Below, piece after piece: positions 1-10,367 of a DNA stretch of 64,000 nt (positions within the stretch are counted from its first letter, which is position 1; the number at the start of each line of letters is the position of its first letter). The stretch comes from JAHQVK01 sp036788295 (GTDB lineage: Bacteria; Myxococcota; Kuafuiibacteriia; Kuafuiibacteriales; Kuafuiibacteriaceae). The stretch lies in the NCBI GenBank assembly GCA_036788295.1, contig DAIQNR010000011.1:1-64000 (forward strand), written 5' to 3'. The notes beneath the pieces were generated by a model, which made no database searches, was not told the DNA's origin, and worked only from the letters and a program-made list of their open reading frames with translations. Both the position numbers and the translations under genes were made by a program.

Positions 1-62
1 TCCTGCGTCCCTGGCCGTCCGGATCCTTCGCCTGGAGGCGCTGCTTTCACCCGTTCGGCGCT

Positions 63-1448
<1,386 letters not shown>

Positions 1449-1587
1449 GGCTCCCGGTGCCGGTCCTCTACCGCAGAACACCGGCGAGGTGAACTCTGCT
1501 CCCCGGATCGCCGTGGCCGCTTGCCTTGACCGACTTTTGCGGCCCGTGGAATGCTCAGAATCGCTCCTCCGCCGCTTCGACCAGCCC

Positions 1588-3924
1588 ATGGACACCGCAC
1601 ACCGCGTCCTCCTCGTGGACCCCGACCTTCGCAGCCTCCGCGTGTTGGAGGTCAGCCTCAAAAAGGCGGGCTACCTCGTGGTTGCCGCGGCCACCGCGAA
1701 GGAAGCGGAGGCGTCCGCCGAGTCCAACCACCCGGACGCGATCGTGACGGAGCTCCGGCTCCCCGACGGCGGCGGCGTGGAGCTCGTGCGTCGCCTGCAG
1801 GCAGGCCGCGATCCCGCTCCCTGCGCGCTGTACCTCGCCGAGGCGGCGACGGCGGAGGAGAAGCTCGAGGCGCTCGGTTCTGGCACCGACGACCTGCTGC
1901 TCAAGCCGGCGCTGGTACGGGACATCGTCCGGCGGCTCCGGGCGCTGCTCGAGCGGCGGTCGCAGGGAGGCAGCGCTGCGCTGCGCTCCGGGCGCCTGTC
2001 GCAGATCGCCCTGCTCGACCTGCTTCAGCTCATGGAAGCGGGGCGCCGGACGGGCGTGCTCGACCTGTTCACGGACGCCGAGCTCAGCGGAGGCTACGAG
2101 ATTGGGACGGTCGAAGGGTCGCTCGCGTTTCGGGATGGGCAGCTCGTCACCGGCCAGGTCAGCGCCCACGACGGCGCCGAGGCGCTGTATCGGGCCCTGT
2201 TTTGGGAAGACGGCCGCTTCGAGCTCCGCTTCGAGCCGGTCGACGTCCTCGACGAGGTCGCTCACGACCTGTCGTCCGTGATCCTCGAGGGCGTCCGCCG
2301 GCTCGACCGGTGGTGGAAGCTGCTCGAGCGCCGTGCCGGCGGACCAGGCCAGCGGCTCGACGTCGATTACTCCACGCTCGGCCTTCGGTTCCCGAGGCTG
2401 CCGCCGGAGGTCCACGCCGTCGTTCGGCGCTTCGACGGGAGCCGGAGCCTGTTTCAGGTGGTCGATGAAGCGGAGGTCGGTCACGACGTCGCCATCGACA
2501 TCGTCGAACGGCTGCTCGACGCAGGCGTCTTGAGGGGCGCAGAGCCGATGACCGACTCCGGCTCGCTCGACGACTGGCTGTCGGGCGATCTTGGCCTCGA
2601 GGGGGTCCCGAGCGCGCTCGGGGCCGCGACCATCCCTTCCGCGCACTCTCCGAGCGAGCTGCTCGCGGCCGAACCAATCCCGTCGTCTTCGCCCCGACCT
2701 CGGTCCGCTTCCGTCGTGCTGTCGCGCCGGGTGGTCGCCGCCAATCGCGCCGAAGCTGCGCCCGCCGAGCTGCCGCCGATCGTGCCCGAGCCGCGCTCCG
2801 GAGTGCCGCGGATCAGCATCCATCGGGTCGGTTCGTCGGTGCTGCCGGCTGCTTCTCCTCGGCGGGAAGACGACGCGGAGCGAACGGTCGAATCCGCCGT
2901 GCCCCCCGCCGTGCTGGCGCGGGCGTGGTCTTCTCCTGAGAAGCCGCTGGACCCGTGGGCCACCGACCGCTGGGCCCACGAGGTGACCGCGCCTCCTCCG
3001 CGAGCGGCCGAGCCCGAGCCCCCCGGACAAGAGCGGCGCGCCGCGGCGCCCGCGCTCTACATCGAGCGAGCGCCAGCGGAGGAGGCGTCGTTTTTCCAGG
3101 CTCCGCCCGAGGCCGAGGGCGGGGACATCGAGTGGGAGTCGATGCCGACGCGCCCGTGGCCGGAGCGGCTCGCGCCGATCGCATTCGTCGTGTTCGGGGT
3201 GCTGCTGGTCGCGGTGGTCGCCACCGTGGCCATCCGGGGTCAGCAGAAGGCCGCGCCAGCTGGAGAGTCCGGAGCGGCCACAGAGATCGCCGCGGTTTCC
3301 CCTCCGGGGGGGACACCATGGGCGAGTCCGATCCCCGACCCCGCGTCGACCGAGACCGCCGAGGCGCGAACCGGAGACCCGCAACCGGTGGGAGAGCCGC
3401 TGGCCCAGCCCGATCAGCCCGAGCCGGCCGATCGTCCCGAGCCGGCGCCGCCTGCTCGCGCGCCGGAGATGGCGCTCGCCGGGCGCCCCGCCGAGGAATC
3501 CGCGCCCGCCCAAACTGCGCCCCAGCGACGCGAGACCGCGCCCGCCGTCGATCCTGCGCAGGCAGCGCGGCTCGAAGCGAGAATCCAGGCGGGGGAGAGC
3601 GCGCTGTCCGCCGGAGATTATTCCGCAGCGGAAGCCCGCTTTCGGGACGCTCTCGCCGAGGACAGTCGGGCGCCAGCCGCGCTATCGGGCATCGCCTACG
3701 CGCAGCTTGCCCAGGAGCAGCAGGCGAAGGCGAGGCAGGCCGCGCTGAAGGCGCTTCGCTACGACAAAGCCAACGCCCGAGCGAACTACGTGCTCGGCGC
3801 GATCGCCCAAGAGCAGGGCGACCTCCGCAAAGCGTGCGATCGCTACCGTCGGTACCTCCGCCTCGGGGGCGGACCAGAGGCCGCGGAGGTCCGGGCCATC
3901 ATCGACGGGAGCGAGTGCTCTTGA
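1588..3924 (+). CDS. Receiver-like / PATAN (DUF4388) / TPR membrane protein
   Basis: A 778-residue multidomain protein. A CheY-like fold (residues 1-125) has the acidic pair VDPD and a KP motif (LLKPA), but the expected phospho-acceptor Asp after the third strand is Glu (VTELRLPDG). A DUF4388/PATAN domain (about 130-240, SGRLSQIALLDLLQLMEAG) follows, then a long Pro/Ala/Glu-rich linker. One transmembrane helix lies near residues 530-550, and a periplasmic Ala-rich segment ends in a TPR-like domain (about 665-775). This suggests an envelope-associated signalling scaffold; the function is not known. ATG 1588 begins the receiver fold exactly. It ends in a TGATG overlap with tsaD, implying translational coupling. 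Confidence 0.85.
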   Translation: MDTAHRVLLVDPDLRSLRVLEVSLKKAGYLVVAAATAKEAEASAESNHPDAIVTELRLPDGGGVELVRRLQAGRDPAPCALYLAEAATAEEKLEALGSGTDDLLLKPALVRDIVRRLRALLERRSQGGSAALRSGRLSQIALLDLLQLMEAGRRTGVLDLFTDAELSGGYEIGTVEGSLAFRDGQLVTGQVSAHDGAEALYRALFWEDGRFELRFEPVDVLDEVAHDLSSVILEGVRRLDRWWKLLERRAGGPGQRLDVDYSTLGLRFPRLPPEVHAVVRRFDGSRSLFQVVDEAEVGHDVAIDIVERLLDAGVLRGAEPMTDSGSLDDWLSGDLGLEGVPSALGAATIPSAHSPSELLAAEPIPSSSPRPRSASVVLSRRVVAANRAEAAPAELPPIVPEPRSGVPRISIHRVGSSVLPAASPRREDDAERTVESAVPPAVLARAWSSPEKPLDPWATDRWAHEVTAPPPRAAEPEPPGQERRAAAPALYIERAPAEEASFFQAPPEAEGGDIEWESMPTRPWPERLAPIAFVVFGVLLVAVVATVAIRGQQKAAPAGESGAATEIAAVSPPGGTPWASPIPDPASTETAEARTGDPQPVGEPLAQPDQPEPADRPEPAPPARAPEMALAGRPAEESAPAQTAPQRRETAPAVDPAQAARLEARIQAGESALSAGDYSAAEARFRDALAEDSRAPAALSGIAYAQLAQEQQAKARQAALKALRYDKANARANYVLGAIAQEQGDLRKACDRYRRYLRLGGGPEAAEVRAIIDGSECS

Positions 3925-4940
3925 TGAGGGTCCTCGGTATCGAGTCGTCGTGCGACGAGCTCGCAGCGGCCGTGCTCGAGGCGGATGGCCGCACCGTTCG
4001 GGCTTCGATCATCCACTCTCAGGTGGAGCTGCACGTCACCTACGGCGGGGTGGTCCCTGAGATCGCGTCTCGAGACCACGTCCGCCGCCTCGACGACGTG
4101 CTGAGCGAGACGCTGGCTGCCGCGGACCTCTCCCTTGGGGAGCTCGACGCGATCGCGGTGACCCAGGGTCCGGGCCTGGTCGGTTGCCTCCTGTGCGGTC
4201 TCGAGTTCGCCAAAGGCCTTGCCCTCGGTCTCGGCCGGCCCTTCGTAGGCGTCCACCATCTCGAGGCCCATCTGGCCGCCGCCGACCTCGAGGAGTCGGC
4301 GCCAAAGCGGCCGTACGTTGCTCTGCTCGTCTCCGGAGGCCACACCGACCTCATCCGCGTGGATTCGCTCCCCGGTCAGCACCGGCTGCTCGGCTGCACC
4401 CGCGACGACGCCGCCGGAGAAGCCTTCGACAAGACCGCCAAGCTCCTCGGGCTCGGCTACCCCGGCGGGGCGGTGATCGACCGCCTGTCGGAAGGAGGCG
4501 ATCCCCAGCGGTTCGCGCTCCCCGACCCCATGCCGGGCAAGGACAACCTCGACTTCTCGTTTTCTGGCCTCAAGACCGCCGCCGCGCGCCTGGTGGCCGA
4601 GCACCCACCCTTCGAAGGCTCGGATTTGGCCGACCTGTGTGCTTCGTTTCAGCGGGCGGTGGTGGACAACCTGCTCAGCAAGGCGCTCCGCGCCTGCCGG
4701 CGAGAAGGGATCCCCCGCTTGGTGATCGCGGGGGGGGTTGCGGCCAACCGAGCGCTGCGGCGAGAGGCGGTGGCGCGAGGGCAGCGGGGAGGGGTCGAAG
4801 TTCTGCTGCCGTCCAGAGCCTTTTGCACCGACAACGCCGCCATGGTGGCTCGCGCCGGCTGGCTCCGCCTCGCTCGGGGCGACCGTGACGACCTCGGCTT
4901 GATGCCCCGGCCGCGGTGGCCTATCGCCGAGGCGTCGTGA
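3924..4940 (+). CDS. tsaD: tRNA N6-adenosine threonylcarbamoyltransferase TsaD
   Basis: A 338-residue protein of usual length for TsaD, the Kae1/YgjD-family enzyme. It transfers the threonylcarbamoyl group from TC-AMP to A37 of ANN-decoding tRNAs, in complex with TsaB and TsaE. It starts with the family hallmark GIESSCDE. The metal-binding HHLEAHL (HxxxH) is present, as are the ASKHA nucleotide-binding segments VSGGHTDLI and VIAGGVAANRALR. The ATG overlaps the stop of the receiver-PATAN gene (TGATG), and its own stop overlaps the GTG of rsmA (GTGA), so the three are probably co-transcribed. It acts in the cytoplasm. tsaB and tsaE are not in the window. Confidence 0.97.
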   Translation: MRVLGIESSCDELAAAVLEADGRTVRASIIHSQVELHVTYGGVVPEIASRDHVRRLDDVLSETLAAADLSLGELDAIAVTQGPGLVGCLLCGLEFAKGLALGLGRPFVGVHHLEAHLAAADLEESAPKRPYVALLVSGGHTDLIRVDSLPGQHRLLGCTRDDAAGEAFDKTAKLLGLGYPGGAVIDRLSEGGDPQRFALPDPMPGKDNLDFSFSGLKTAAARLVAEHPPFEGSDLADLCASFQRAVVDNLLSKALRACRREGIPRLVIAGGVAANRALRREAVARGQRGGVEVLLPSRAFCTDNAAMVARAGWLRLARGDRDDLGLMPRPRWPIAEAS

Positions 4941-5836
4941 ACCAGCCCCTCCGGGAGCGGCTCGCGGCCTTCGGCATCCGCCCTCGACGCCGGTTCGGAC
5001 AGAACTTTCTCCACGAGCAGGGCGCGCTCAGCCGGATCGCGACCGCGGTGGGTTCCGACCGACCAATCGTCGAGATCGGTCCCGGCCCGGGCACCTTGAC
5101 CGACGCGCTGCTGGCCTTGGGGCCACAGGTCGTCGCGGTCGAAAAGGACCGGGACATGGTGCGGCTCCTCCGCGCCCATTTTGCCGCCGAGCCCCGCTTG
5201 ACCGTGGTGGAGGGGGACGTCCTCGAGCTCGCGTTCGAAGACCTCCCCGGTGCGAGCAAGCCCACGGTCGTCGGCAACCTGCCCTACAACATCTCCTCTC
5301 CCATCCTGCTCCACCTGCTGCGGCAGCGAGCGAAGATCGGCCCCGCGATCGTGATGCTGCAGGCGGAGCTCGCGGAGCGGCTGGCCGCTCCGGTCGGATC
5401 CCGCGCTGCCGGCTCCCTCACGGTCCTGTTTTCCGCCACCGCGACGGTGCAGCGCTTGTTCGAGCTCGGGCCGGGTGCGTTCTTCCCGCCGCCGAAGGTT
5501 CGCTCTGCCGTGGTTCGCATCAGCTGGCGAGACCTGTGCAGCGACCGGGAGCTCGAGGTGCTCGAGAAGGTGGTTCGAGCCGGGTTCAGCCAGCGCCGAA
5601 AGACCCTGAGGAACGCTCTGAGGGGACTCGAAGACGCCGAACCGAGCTCCGCCAAACCCGACCTCGAGCGCCTCGACGGAAGCCGCATTGGGCGAGCAGC
5701 CGAGGCGATCGACCTCGACCTCGACCGCCGCGCCGAGAGCCTGTCGTTGCCGGAATGGCGCGCGCTCTCCGCCGCGCTCTTCCCTGGTTCGCCGGGAGAG
5801 GTCAGCGCGCCCGGTACACGATGCGACCCTTCGTGA
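4937..5836 (+). CDS. rsmA: 16S rRNA dimethyladenosine transferase RsmA/KsgA
   Basis: A 299-residue SAM-dependent methyltransferase that dimethylates two adjacent adenosines in the 3-prime helix of 16S rRNA late in 30S assembly. It shows RRRFGQNFL at the N-terminus, motif I VEIGPGPGTLT, motif IV NLPYNISSP and FFPPPKVRSAVV. I prefer GTG at 4937, which overlaps the tsaD stop as GTGA, over an ATG 21 bases upstream inside tsaD. Its last 35 bases overlap the 3-prime end of convergent infA. Confidence 0.96.
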   Translation: MNQPLRERLAAFGIRPRRRFGQNFLHEQGALSRIATAVGSDRPIVEIGPGPGTLTDALLALGPQVVAVEKDRDMVRLLRAHFAAEPRLTVVEGDVLELAFEDLPGASKPTVVGNLPYNISSPILLHLLRQRAKIGPAIVMLQAELAERLAAPVGSRAAGSLTVLFSATATVQRLFELGPGAFFPPPKVRSAVVRISWRDLCSDRELEVLEKVVRAGFSQRRKTLRNALRGLEDAEPSSAKPDLERLDGSRIGRAAEAIDLDLDRRAESLSLPEWRALSAALFPGSPGEVSAPGTRCDPS

Positions 5837-6020
5837 GGTCGTAGGGCGACAGCGCCACCGTGACTTTGTCGCCGAGCACGATGCGTATGAAGAACTTCCG
5901 CATCTTTCCCGACACATAGGCCAGGATGTTCTGTCCGGGTGCGATCTCGACCCGAAACATCCCGTTCGGGAGGACTTCTTTGATGATGCCCTCACACTCG
6001 ATTTGATCGTCCTTCGGCAT
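5802..6020 (-). CDS. infA: Translation initiation factor IF-1
   Basis: A 72-residue protein, exactly the usual IF-1 length. It is an OB-fold factor that occupies the 30S A site during initiation. Recognised by MPKDDQIECEG, VLPNGMFRV and the GDKVTVALSPYDLTKGRIVYR C-terminus (given in parts: GDKVTVALSPYD and GRIVYR). ATG at 6020 is preceded by AGGAG. An in-frame extension upstream to 6089 would give an unusual Arg-rich leader and is rejected. It is monocistronic by appearance. The C-terminal 35 bases overlap the end of rsmA on the other strand. Confidence 0.97.
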   Translation of the reverse strand: MPKDDQIECEGIIKEVLPNGMFRVEIAPGQNILAYVSGKMRKFFIRIVLGDKVTVALSPYDLTKGRIVYRAR

Positions 6021-6211
6021 GGCTCTCCTGCGTCGGTACCCAAGGCCCCGACCGCGGCGCAGGGTGCGAACGCCGGCGGGGCCTGTCAACCGGGAGTGGC
6101 CTCGGCGGTTGTCCCTTTCCGTTCCCCGGTTTTGGCGGCCGACCGGCTCTCCGGCTCGTTCGTGATCGCGATTTCTCGCAACCGCTGCTTTCGGCCCGCG
6201 ATAACCGAGGC

Positions 6212-6799
6212 ATGACGCAGGTCGCGCCAGTTTTCCAGCAGGCCGGGCGCATCCGAGAGTCCTCGACCGAGAAGGGCAAGGGACCGGAAGGTGCGCCGGA
6301 GGGAACGCAAGCCGCAGTCTTCACGCGGAAGCCGACCGCTCCCATCTACGGTGGCTCGGAAGAGCGAGGCGGCGGCCAGGGGAACCCGCGGCAAGCCGTC
6401 GAGTTCTTGCGCGACGCGAAGACCGGAGAGCTGCGGGCGGTCGCGCGCCGGGTCGTCCAGTCCGAGAAGATGCGGATGTTCCCGGAGAGCTCGCCTCTTC
6501 GGCTCATCGGCCCGGCGGCCCAGCCCGTCGTCTTCGAGCGGGAGACGAGGGCGGATCTCGGGCGAAAGCACTTCGTGCCGACCCCGTTCAGCCGGACCGA
6601 CAAGTACTCCCCGCTCTTCGGGTCCCCGATCACCTTCGCTCCGGAAGACCTGCCGTTCAACGCCGCCGTTCCCTTCGACGCCCGGCGCATGACGCTTCCT
6701 GCCGACGAGCACCGTCAGATGCAGGCGGGCATGGCCGACGCCCGAATGAACAAAGGTCCGGTCGCTTGGGGTTTGCGCCACGGCGCCATCCGGGTGTGA
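6212..6799 (+). CDS. Hypothetical basic protein
   Basis: A 195-residue soluble protein with no signal peptide, membrane helix or motif I recognise. It is rich in Arg, Pro and Gly, with a disordered N-terminal 60 residues and a more ordered half containing VVFERETRADLGRKHFVP and FSRTDKYSPLFGSPITFAPE. GAGG sits upstream of the ATG, and third positions are strongly G/C in this frame, which favours it over the long opposite-strand frame. Flanked by infA (divergent) and a small membrane protein (convergent), so probably monocistronic. The function is unknown; it could be lineage-specific. Confidence 0.65.
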   Translation: MTQVAPVFQQAGRIRESSTEKGKGPEGAPEGTQAAVFTRKPTAPIYGGSEERGGGQGNPRQAVEFLRDAKTGELRAVARRVVQSEKMRMFPESSPLRLIGPAAQPVVFERETRADLGRKHFVPTPFSRTDKYSPLFGSPITFAPEDLPFNAAVPFDARRMTLPADEHRQMQAGMADARMNKGPVAWGLRHGAIRV

Positions 6800-6877
6800 C
6801 CCGCTCGGGCCGCGCCGCCTCGAAGACCGCCGGCCCCGTTCGACGCCGAGCTGCCCGGCCGGTTGTCTGCCCTGCGC

Positions 6878-7120
6878 TCAGCGGGGCCAGATGTCGCGAA
6901 GCACATCGATGAGCAGCGCGCTGACCCGAAACCCGGTCAGGGCGACGACGGCCCCAAACGAGGCGTAGAGGCCGTGAAGGCCGGCTGCGCTTGCGACCTC
7001 CGGCTCGAGGTAGAGGTCGGCGTACAGGAACCCGGCACCGCACCCGATGGCTGCCACCAGAAGAGACAAAAAGAATCGCTGCCGAGCTCCGAGGCGGACG
7101 TCGGTTGCGTCGCGCTTCAC
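6878..7120 (-). CDS. Small two-helix membrane protein
   Basis: An 80-residue protein with a short charged N-terminus and two predicted membrane helices (RFFLSLLVAAIGCGAGFLYADL, about residues 14-33, and LYASFGAVVALTGFRVSALLI, about 50-70), written here only to show their hydrophobicity. GTG at 7120 overlaps the stop of the KOW-domain gene as GTGA, so the two are translationally coupled. No family is recognised. The coupling suggests a shared function, such as membrane anchoring of the KOW protein, but that is inference. Confidence 0.6.
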   Translation of the reverse strand: MKRDATDVRLGARQRFFLSLLVAAIGCGAGFLYADLYLEPEVASAAGLHGLYASFGAVVALTGFRVSALLIDVLRDIWPR

Positions 7121-8091
7121 GAGAGCGCCTCTAGGTCCGACTCGGGGACCGAGACGGAGACCGGTCCGACCATGACTTTCGCCCGGCCTTTGCCATCGGT
7201 CTCGGCAAAGTAGCCCTCGCGGCCCTTGAACAAGCCCGAGTGGATCATGACCCGCGAGCCCGGCGCCATGCTCGCTGGCGCCGGTTTTTTGCGGCGACGC
7301 TCGGTTTTGGCGAGCGCCTCCTCTACCGCGACGCGAGCGAAGTCGTTGTCTCTGGACCACCGCAGGTGACCGGCGACCTCGGCGAGCCTCGAGGCTGGGT
7401 CGACCATCGCCTCGGTGAGGGCTTCGGTGACCACGACCGGGTCCTCGCGGCGCCAGTCGACGCGGACAACCCATGGTTCCGGAGGGGTCTCGAGCGCATT
7501 TCTCCACCGGCCGACCGTCTCGGGGGAGACGTGGGCCGTCTTTTCGAGTCCGGAGATGAACCCCGCCGTCGCCCCCTCCTGCAAGGAGGCCAGCACGTCG
7601 CGAAGCCGCTTTTCGTCTTCGTCGTAGCCGAGCTTCGTCGCGGCGTTGAGGCAATCGACCTTGGCCCGGGGCGAAAGATGAACCTCCAGCCGGACACCTT
7701 CGTGATCGATGAGGAGCAGGAAGCTGAGATGTTGGTGCTCTACGCTGAGATCAAAAAGGGACGCTGCGTCAGCGAGGTCCGTCTTCGACAAGCGGCTTCT
7801 GAGGCTTGCGCGGTCGGCCGCGGTGCGGGTGAAAAACACCCACATCGCTTCCACCCGTCGGCCGTTGGCGACGGAGGGCGCGTCGGGAGACACGCCCATC
7901 TCCCAGTCCTGAAGCGACGGGACCCTCGGAGCCAGGCCACGGGCGAGCGCGAGCAGCTTCGTCCGCACCACCCGCCGCTCCAAGGTGTAGGCCATCGAGC
8001 CCTGCTTCTTGGGCGCGAAGGCGTCGAAGTCCGCGTCCGCGAACCCGGCGAACGTGCTCGATTCCTGGGGGGCGTCGAACGGCAGGTCCAT
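7117..8091 (-). CDS. KOW-motif protein of unknown function
   Basis: A 324-residue cytoplasmic protein. The main body (about 30-260) is an alpha/beta region I do not recognise, with EAMWVFFTRTAADRASL and HLSFLLLIDHEGVRLEVHL. The last 50 residues form a KOW module (PGSRVMIHSGLFKGREGYFAE), the fold of NusG and ribosomal proteins L24 and L26 that usually binds RNA or nucleic-acid-associated proteins. ATG 8091 is the first good start after idi2, 34 bases downstream of that gene's stop, so it could be the last part of the dnaA-dnaN-recF-idi2 transcript. It is GTGA-coupled to the small membrane protein downstream. An RNA-binding role is plausible but unproven. Confidence 0.75.
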   Translation of the reverse strand: MDLPFDAPQESSTFAGFADADFDAFAPKKQGSMAYTLERRVVRTKLLALARGLAPRVPSLQDWEMGVSPDAPSVANGRRVEAMWVFFTRTAADRASLRSRLSKTDLADAASLFDLSVEHQHLSFLLLIDHEGVRLEVHLSPRAKVDCLNAATKLGYDEDEKRLRDVLASLQEGATAGFISGLEKTAHVSPETVGRWRNALETPPEPWVVRVDWRREDPVVVTEALTEAMVDPASRLAEVAGHLRWSRDNDFARVAVEEALAKTERRRKKPAPASMAPGSRVMIHSGLFKGREGYFAETDGKGRAKVMVGPVSVSVPESDLEALS

Positions 8092-8125
8092 CGCGGGCGC
8101 CCTTAGCAGCCGCGGCGCGGGCTGG

Positions 8126-9205
8126 TCAACGAAGCCCCGGTCGCAGGGCGTCTTGCGCCCGATGAAAGACATCGCTTCCGCGGGCGCGAAAGGCGGACAA
8201 GCTCGGCGCTCCCACCCCGAACAGCACCGCTTTGGCCTCGGCGATGGTGTCTTCCAGGAAAGCGAGACATGCCTCCTCGCTGGCGGCGGCGGCTCGGAGG
8301 ACAACAGATGCCATCCCCGCGATGTCGGCGCCAAGGGCCACCAGCTTCATCACGTCCACGCCGCTGCGCACCCCGCCCGACGCGACGAGCGGGACGTCGG
8401 CGCTGACGCGACGAACCTCGAGCACCGCCTCCGGCGTCGTGAGACCCCACGTCGCGAATGCGTCCCCGAGCCGGCGGTGGGTCGAGCTCGTGGCCACCCG
8501 TCCTTCGACGAGAGACCAGCTGGTGCCGCCGCCCCCAGCGCAGTCGATCCCCGCGACCCCCGCGTCGAGCAGGCGCCGGGCGTCCTCGGCGGCCATGCCA
8601 AATCCCACCTCCCGAGCGAACACCGGGACGCCTCCTCTTCGCTGAAACTCGGAACAGACGAGCTCGATCCGGGACAGCACCCCTTTCCAACGGGTGTCGC
8701 CGCCCTCTTGGACGACCTCTTGCATTGCGTTGAGATGGAGGTACAGCGCGTCGGCCTCGATCATCTCTACCGCGCGCCAGGCGTCGTCCGGACCGTAGCC
8801 CTTCACGAGCTGCACCGCGCCGAGGTTGCCGAACAGCGGGATGGAGGGCGCCACGTCGCGCAGCTCGAAGTCCCGGGCCCGGGCCGGCACTTCGAGCGCC
8901 ACCCGCTGCGACCCGACCCCGAACGGGAGCTTCAGGGCCTCGGCGACCCGAGCCATTCGCCGGTTCAGATCGCCTCCCCGCTCGAGTCCTCCGGTCATGG
9001 GAGAGATCATGACCGGAGCGGAGATCGGCTTGCCCAAGAAGCGAAGGTCGATCTGCACCGCGTCGAGGTCGCATTCGGGCAGGGCGCAGGGCCGAAATCG
9101 GAGCGAATCGAGGGTGAGAGCCCCCGGCCGGCGCGACCCTTCGACTTCGCTGCCCCCGTCGAGCGCGGCGTCGATGTGGGCCAGCTTGTCGGATAGCCGG
9201 CGCAT
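8126..9205 (-). CDS. fni: Type 2 isopentenyl-diphosphate isomerase
   Basis: A 359-residue FMN-dependent type 2 isomerase that interconverts isopentenyl and dimethylallyl diphosphate. The TIM-barrel landmarks are visible: an N-terminal RRLSDKLAHIDAAL, the FMN-region PVMISPMTGG, the substrate-site segment YLHLNAMQE, GIDCAGGGGTSW and the phosphate-binding ASGGVRSG. Type 2 enzymes often accompany a mevalonate pathway, which is known in some myxobacteria; no mevalonate gene is in this window. It lies 33 bases downstream of recF on the same strand, where gyrB is found in many genomes. Confidence 0.95.
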   Translation of the reverse strand: MRRLSDKLAHIDAALDGGSEVEGSRRPGALTLDSLRFRPCALPECDLDAVQIDLRFLGKPISAPVMISPMTGGLERGGDLNRRMARVAEALKLPFGVGSQRVALEVPARARDFELRDVAPSIPLFGNLGAVQLVKGYGPDDAWRAVEMIEADALYLHLNAMQEVVQEGGDTRWKGVLSRIELVCSEFQRRGGVPVFAREVGFGMAAEDARRLLDAGVAGIDCAGGGGTSWSLVEGRVATSSTHRRLGDAFATWGLTTPEAVLEVRRVSADVPLVASGGVRSGVDVMKLVALGADIAGMASVVLRAAAASEEACLAFLEDTIAEAKAVLFGVGAPSLSAFRARGSDVFHRAQDALRPGLR

Positions 9206-9238
9206 CGGCGCGAAGGCTGGGCGGGGGTCGCGGGCGGG

Positions 9239-10360
9239 TCAAGGCGAATCAGCTTTTCCCCAAGCCCAGGGCGAGCCGAGGGCGCCTCCGCGGACGTCCT
9301 GGATGACCACGGAGCGACCGGCGGCGGAGATCGCGTCGAAGAGCCCCCTCGGGGGTTCGGTCGCGGTCAAGAAGACCTGGACCGACAGCAGCTGGACGAC
9401 ATCGAAGAGATGTCTGGTCCGCCTCGCGTCGAGTTCGCTCGACATGTCATCGAGCAGGAGAACCGGAGGCTCCCCGAGGCTGTCCACCGCGGTCTGGAGC
9501 TCCGCGAGCTTGAGGGCGAGGGCGATCGCGCGGTGCTGTCCTTGGGAGGCCCGCTCACGCGCAGGCGCTCCGTCGAGGCTGAGCTCGAGGTCGTCGAGGT
9601 GCGGCCCGGCGCTCGTACGACCCCGGGCTCGATCCTTGGCCCGATGGGCAGCCAGCGTGGCGCGGATCTCCTCCGGGCCGCCTTCGACGCTCGCTCGATA
9701 GCGAACGGCGAGCTTTGGAGCGGGATGGGCGATCTGGGCGAAGCGCTCGGAGACGAGCGGCGCGACCGTAGAGACGAACGACATTCGCTCCGCCACCACC
9801 CGCGCCCCTTCGTGGGCGAGAACCTCGTCGAAGGCGTCGATCTCCCCGTTCGTAGCGCCCCGAGTGAGCAGCCGGTTCTTGTCCCGCAGCGCCCTCGCAT
9901 AGCGCAGCGCGAGGCGGAGGTACGCCGGCTTCATGTTCAGCAGACCTCGATCGAGAAACCTTCGCCGGTTGTCCGGCCCACCCTTGGACAGCTCGAGATC
10001 GTCGGGCATGAACGCGACCGTAACCAAGCCGCCCAGGTAGCGGTCAACGGTGCACGGTTTCCCGTCCATGGAGAGGCGGCGCTTCGCGCCGTCGAGATGG
10101 TACCCAATCTCATGGACGAGGCCGGTCGAGCGGTGGGCCACGTTGGCCGTGATCGAGGCCGACGTCGATCCCGCTTGGACCAGCGCTCGTCTCGACGCCG
10201 GCCGAAGCGGCCGCAGGGAAGCAGCCAGGTAGAGCGCCTCGAGCAGGTTGGTCTTCCCTTGACCGTTTTCGCCGAGCAGCGCGGTCCAGTGCGGTCCAGG
10301 CCCGATGGCGACGTGACTCAGGTTGCGAAATCCGCGAACCTCGACGCTCTGAAGCAGCAC
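9239..10360 (-). CDS. recF: DNA replication and repair protein RecF
   Basis: A 373-residue ABC-type ATPase that acts with RecO and RecR to load RecA at single-strand gaps. Walker A is GENGQGKTN in the first 40 residues. The C-terminal signature and Walker B regions are ASQGQHRAIALALKLAE and LLLDDMSSELDARR. Length and position, 7 bases downstream of dnaN, are typical. It is co-transcribed with dnaA-dnaN in the classic replication-initiation cluster. Confidence 0.97.
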   Translation of the reverse strand: MLLQSVEVRGFRNLSHVAIGPGPHWTALLGENGQGKTNLLEALYLAASLRPLRPASRRALVQAGSTSASITANVAHRSTGLVHEIGYHLDGAKRRLSMDGKPCTVDRYLGGLVTVAFMPDDLELSKGGPDNRRRFLDRGLLNMKPAYLRLALRYARALRDKNRLLTRGATNGEIDAFDEVLAHEGARVVAERMSFVSTVAPLVSERFAQIAHPAPKLAVRYRASVEGGPEEIRATLAAHRAKDRARGRTSAGPHLDDLELSLDGAPARERASQGQHRAIALALKLAELQTAVDSLGEPPVLLLDDMSSELDARRTRHLFDVVQLLSVQVFLTATEPPRGLFDAISAAGRSVVIQDVRGGALGSPWAWGKADSP

Positions 10361-10367
10361 CTTCTTT

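Noticed and set aside
1..62. Left-edge sequence
   Set aside because: Too short to assign; nothing recognised.
6086..6781. Minus-strand frame opposite the hypothetical protein
   Set aside because: Weaker composition and no supported start; the plus-strand frame has a ribosome binding site and G/C third positions.
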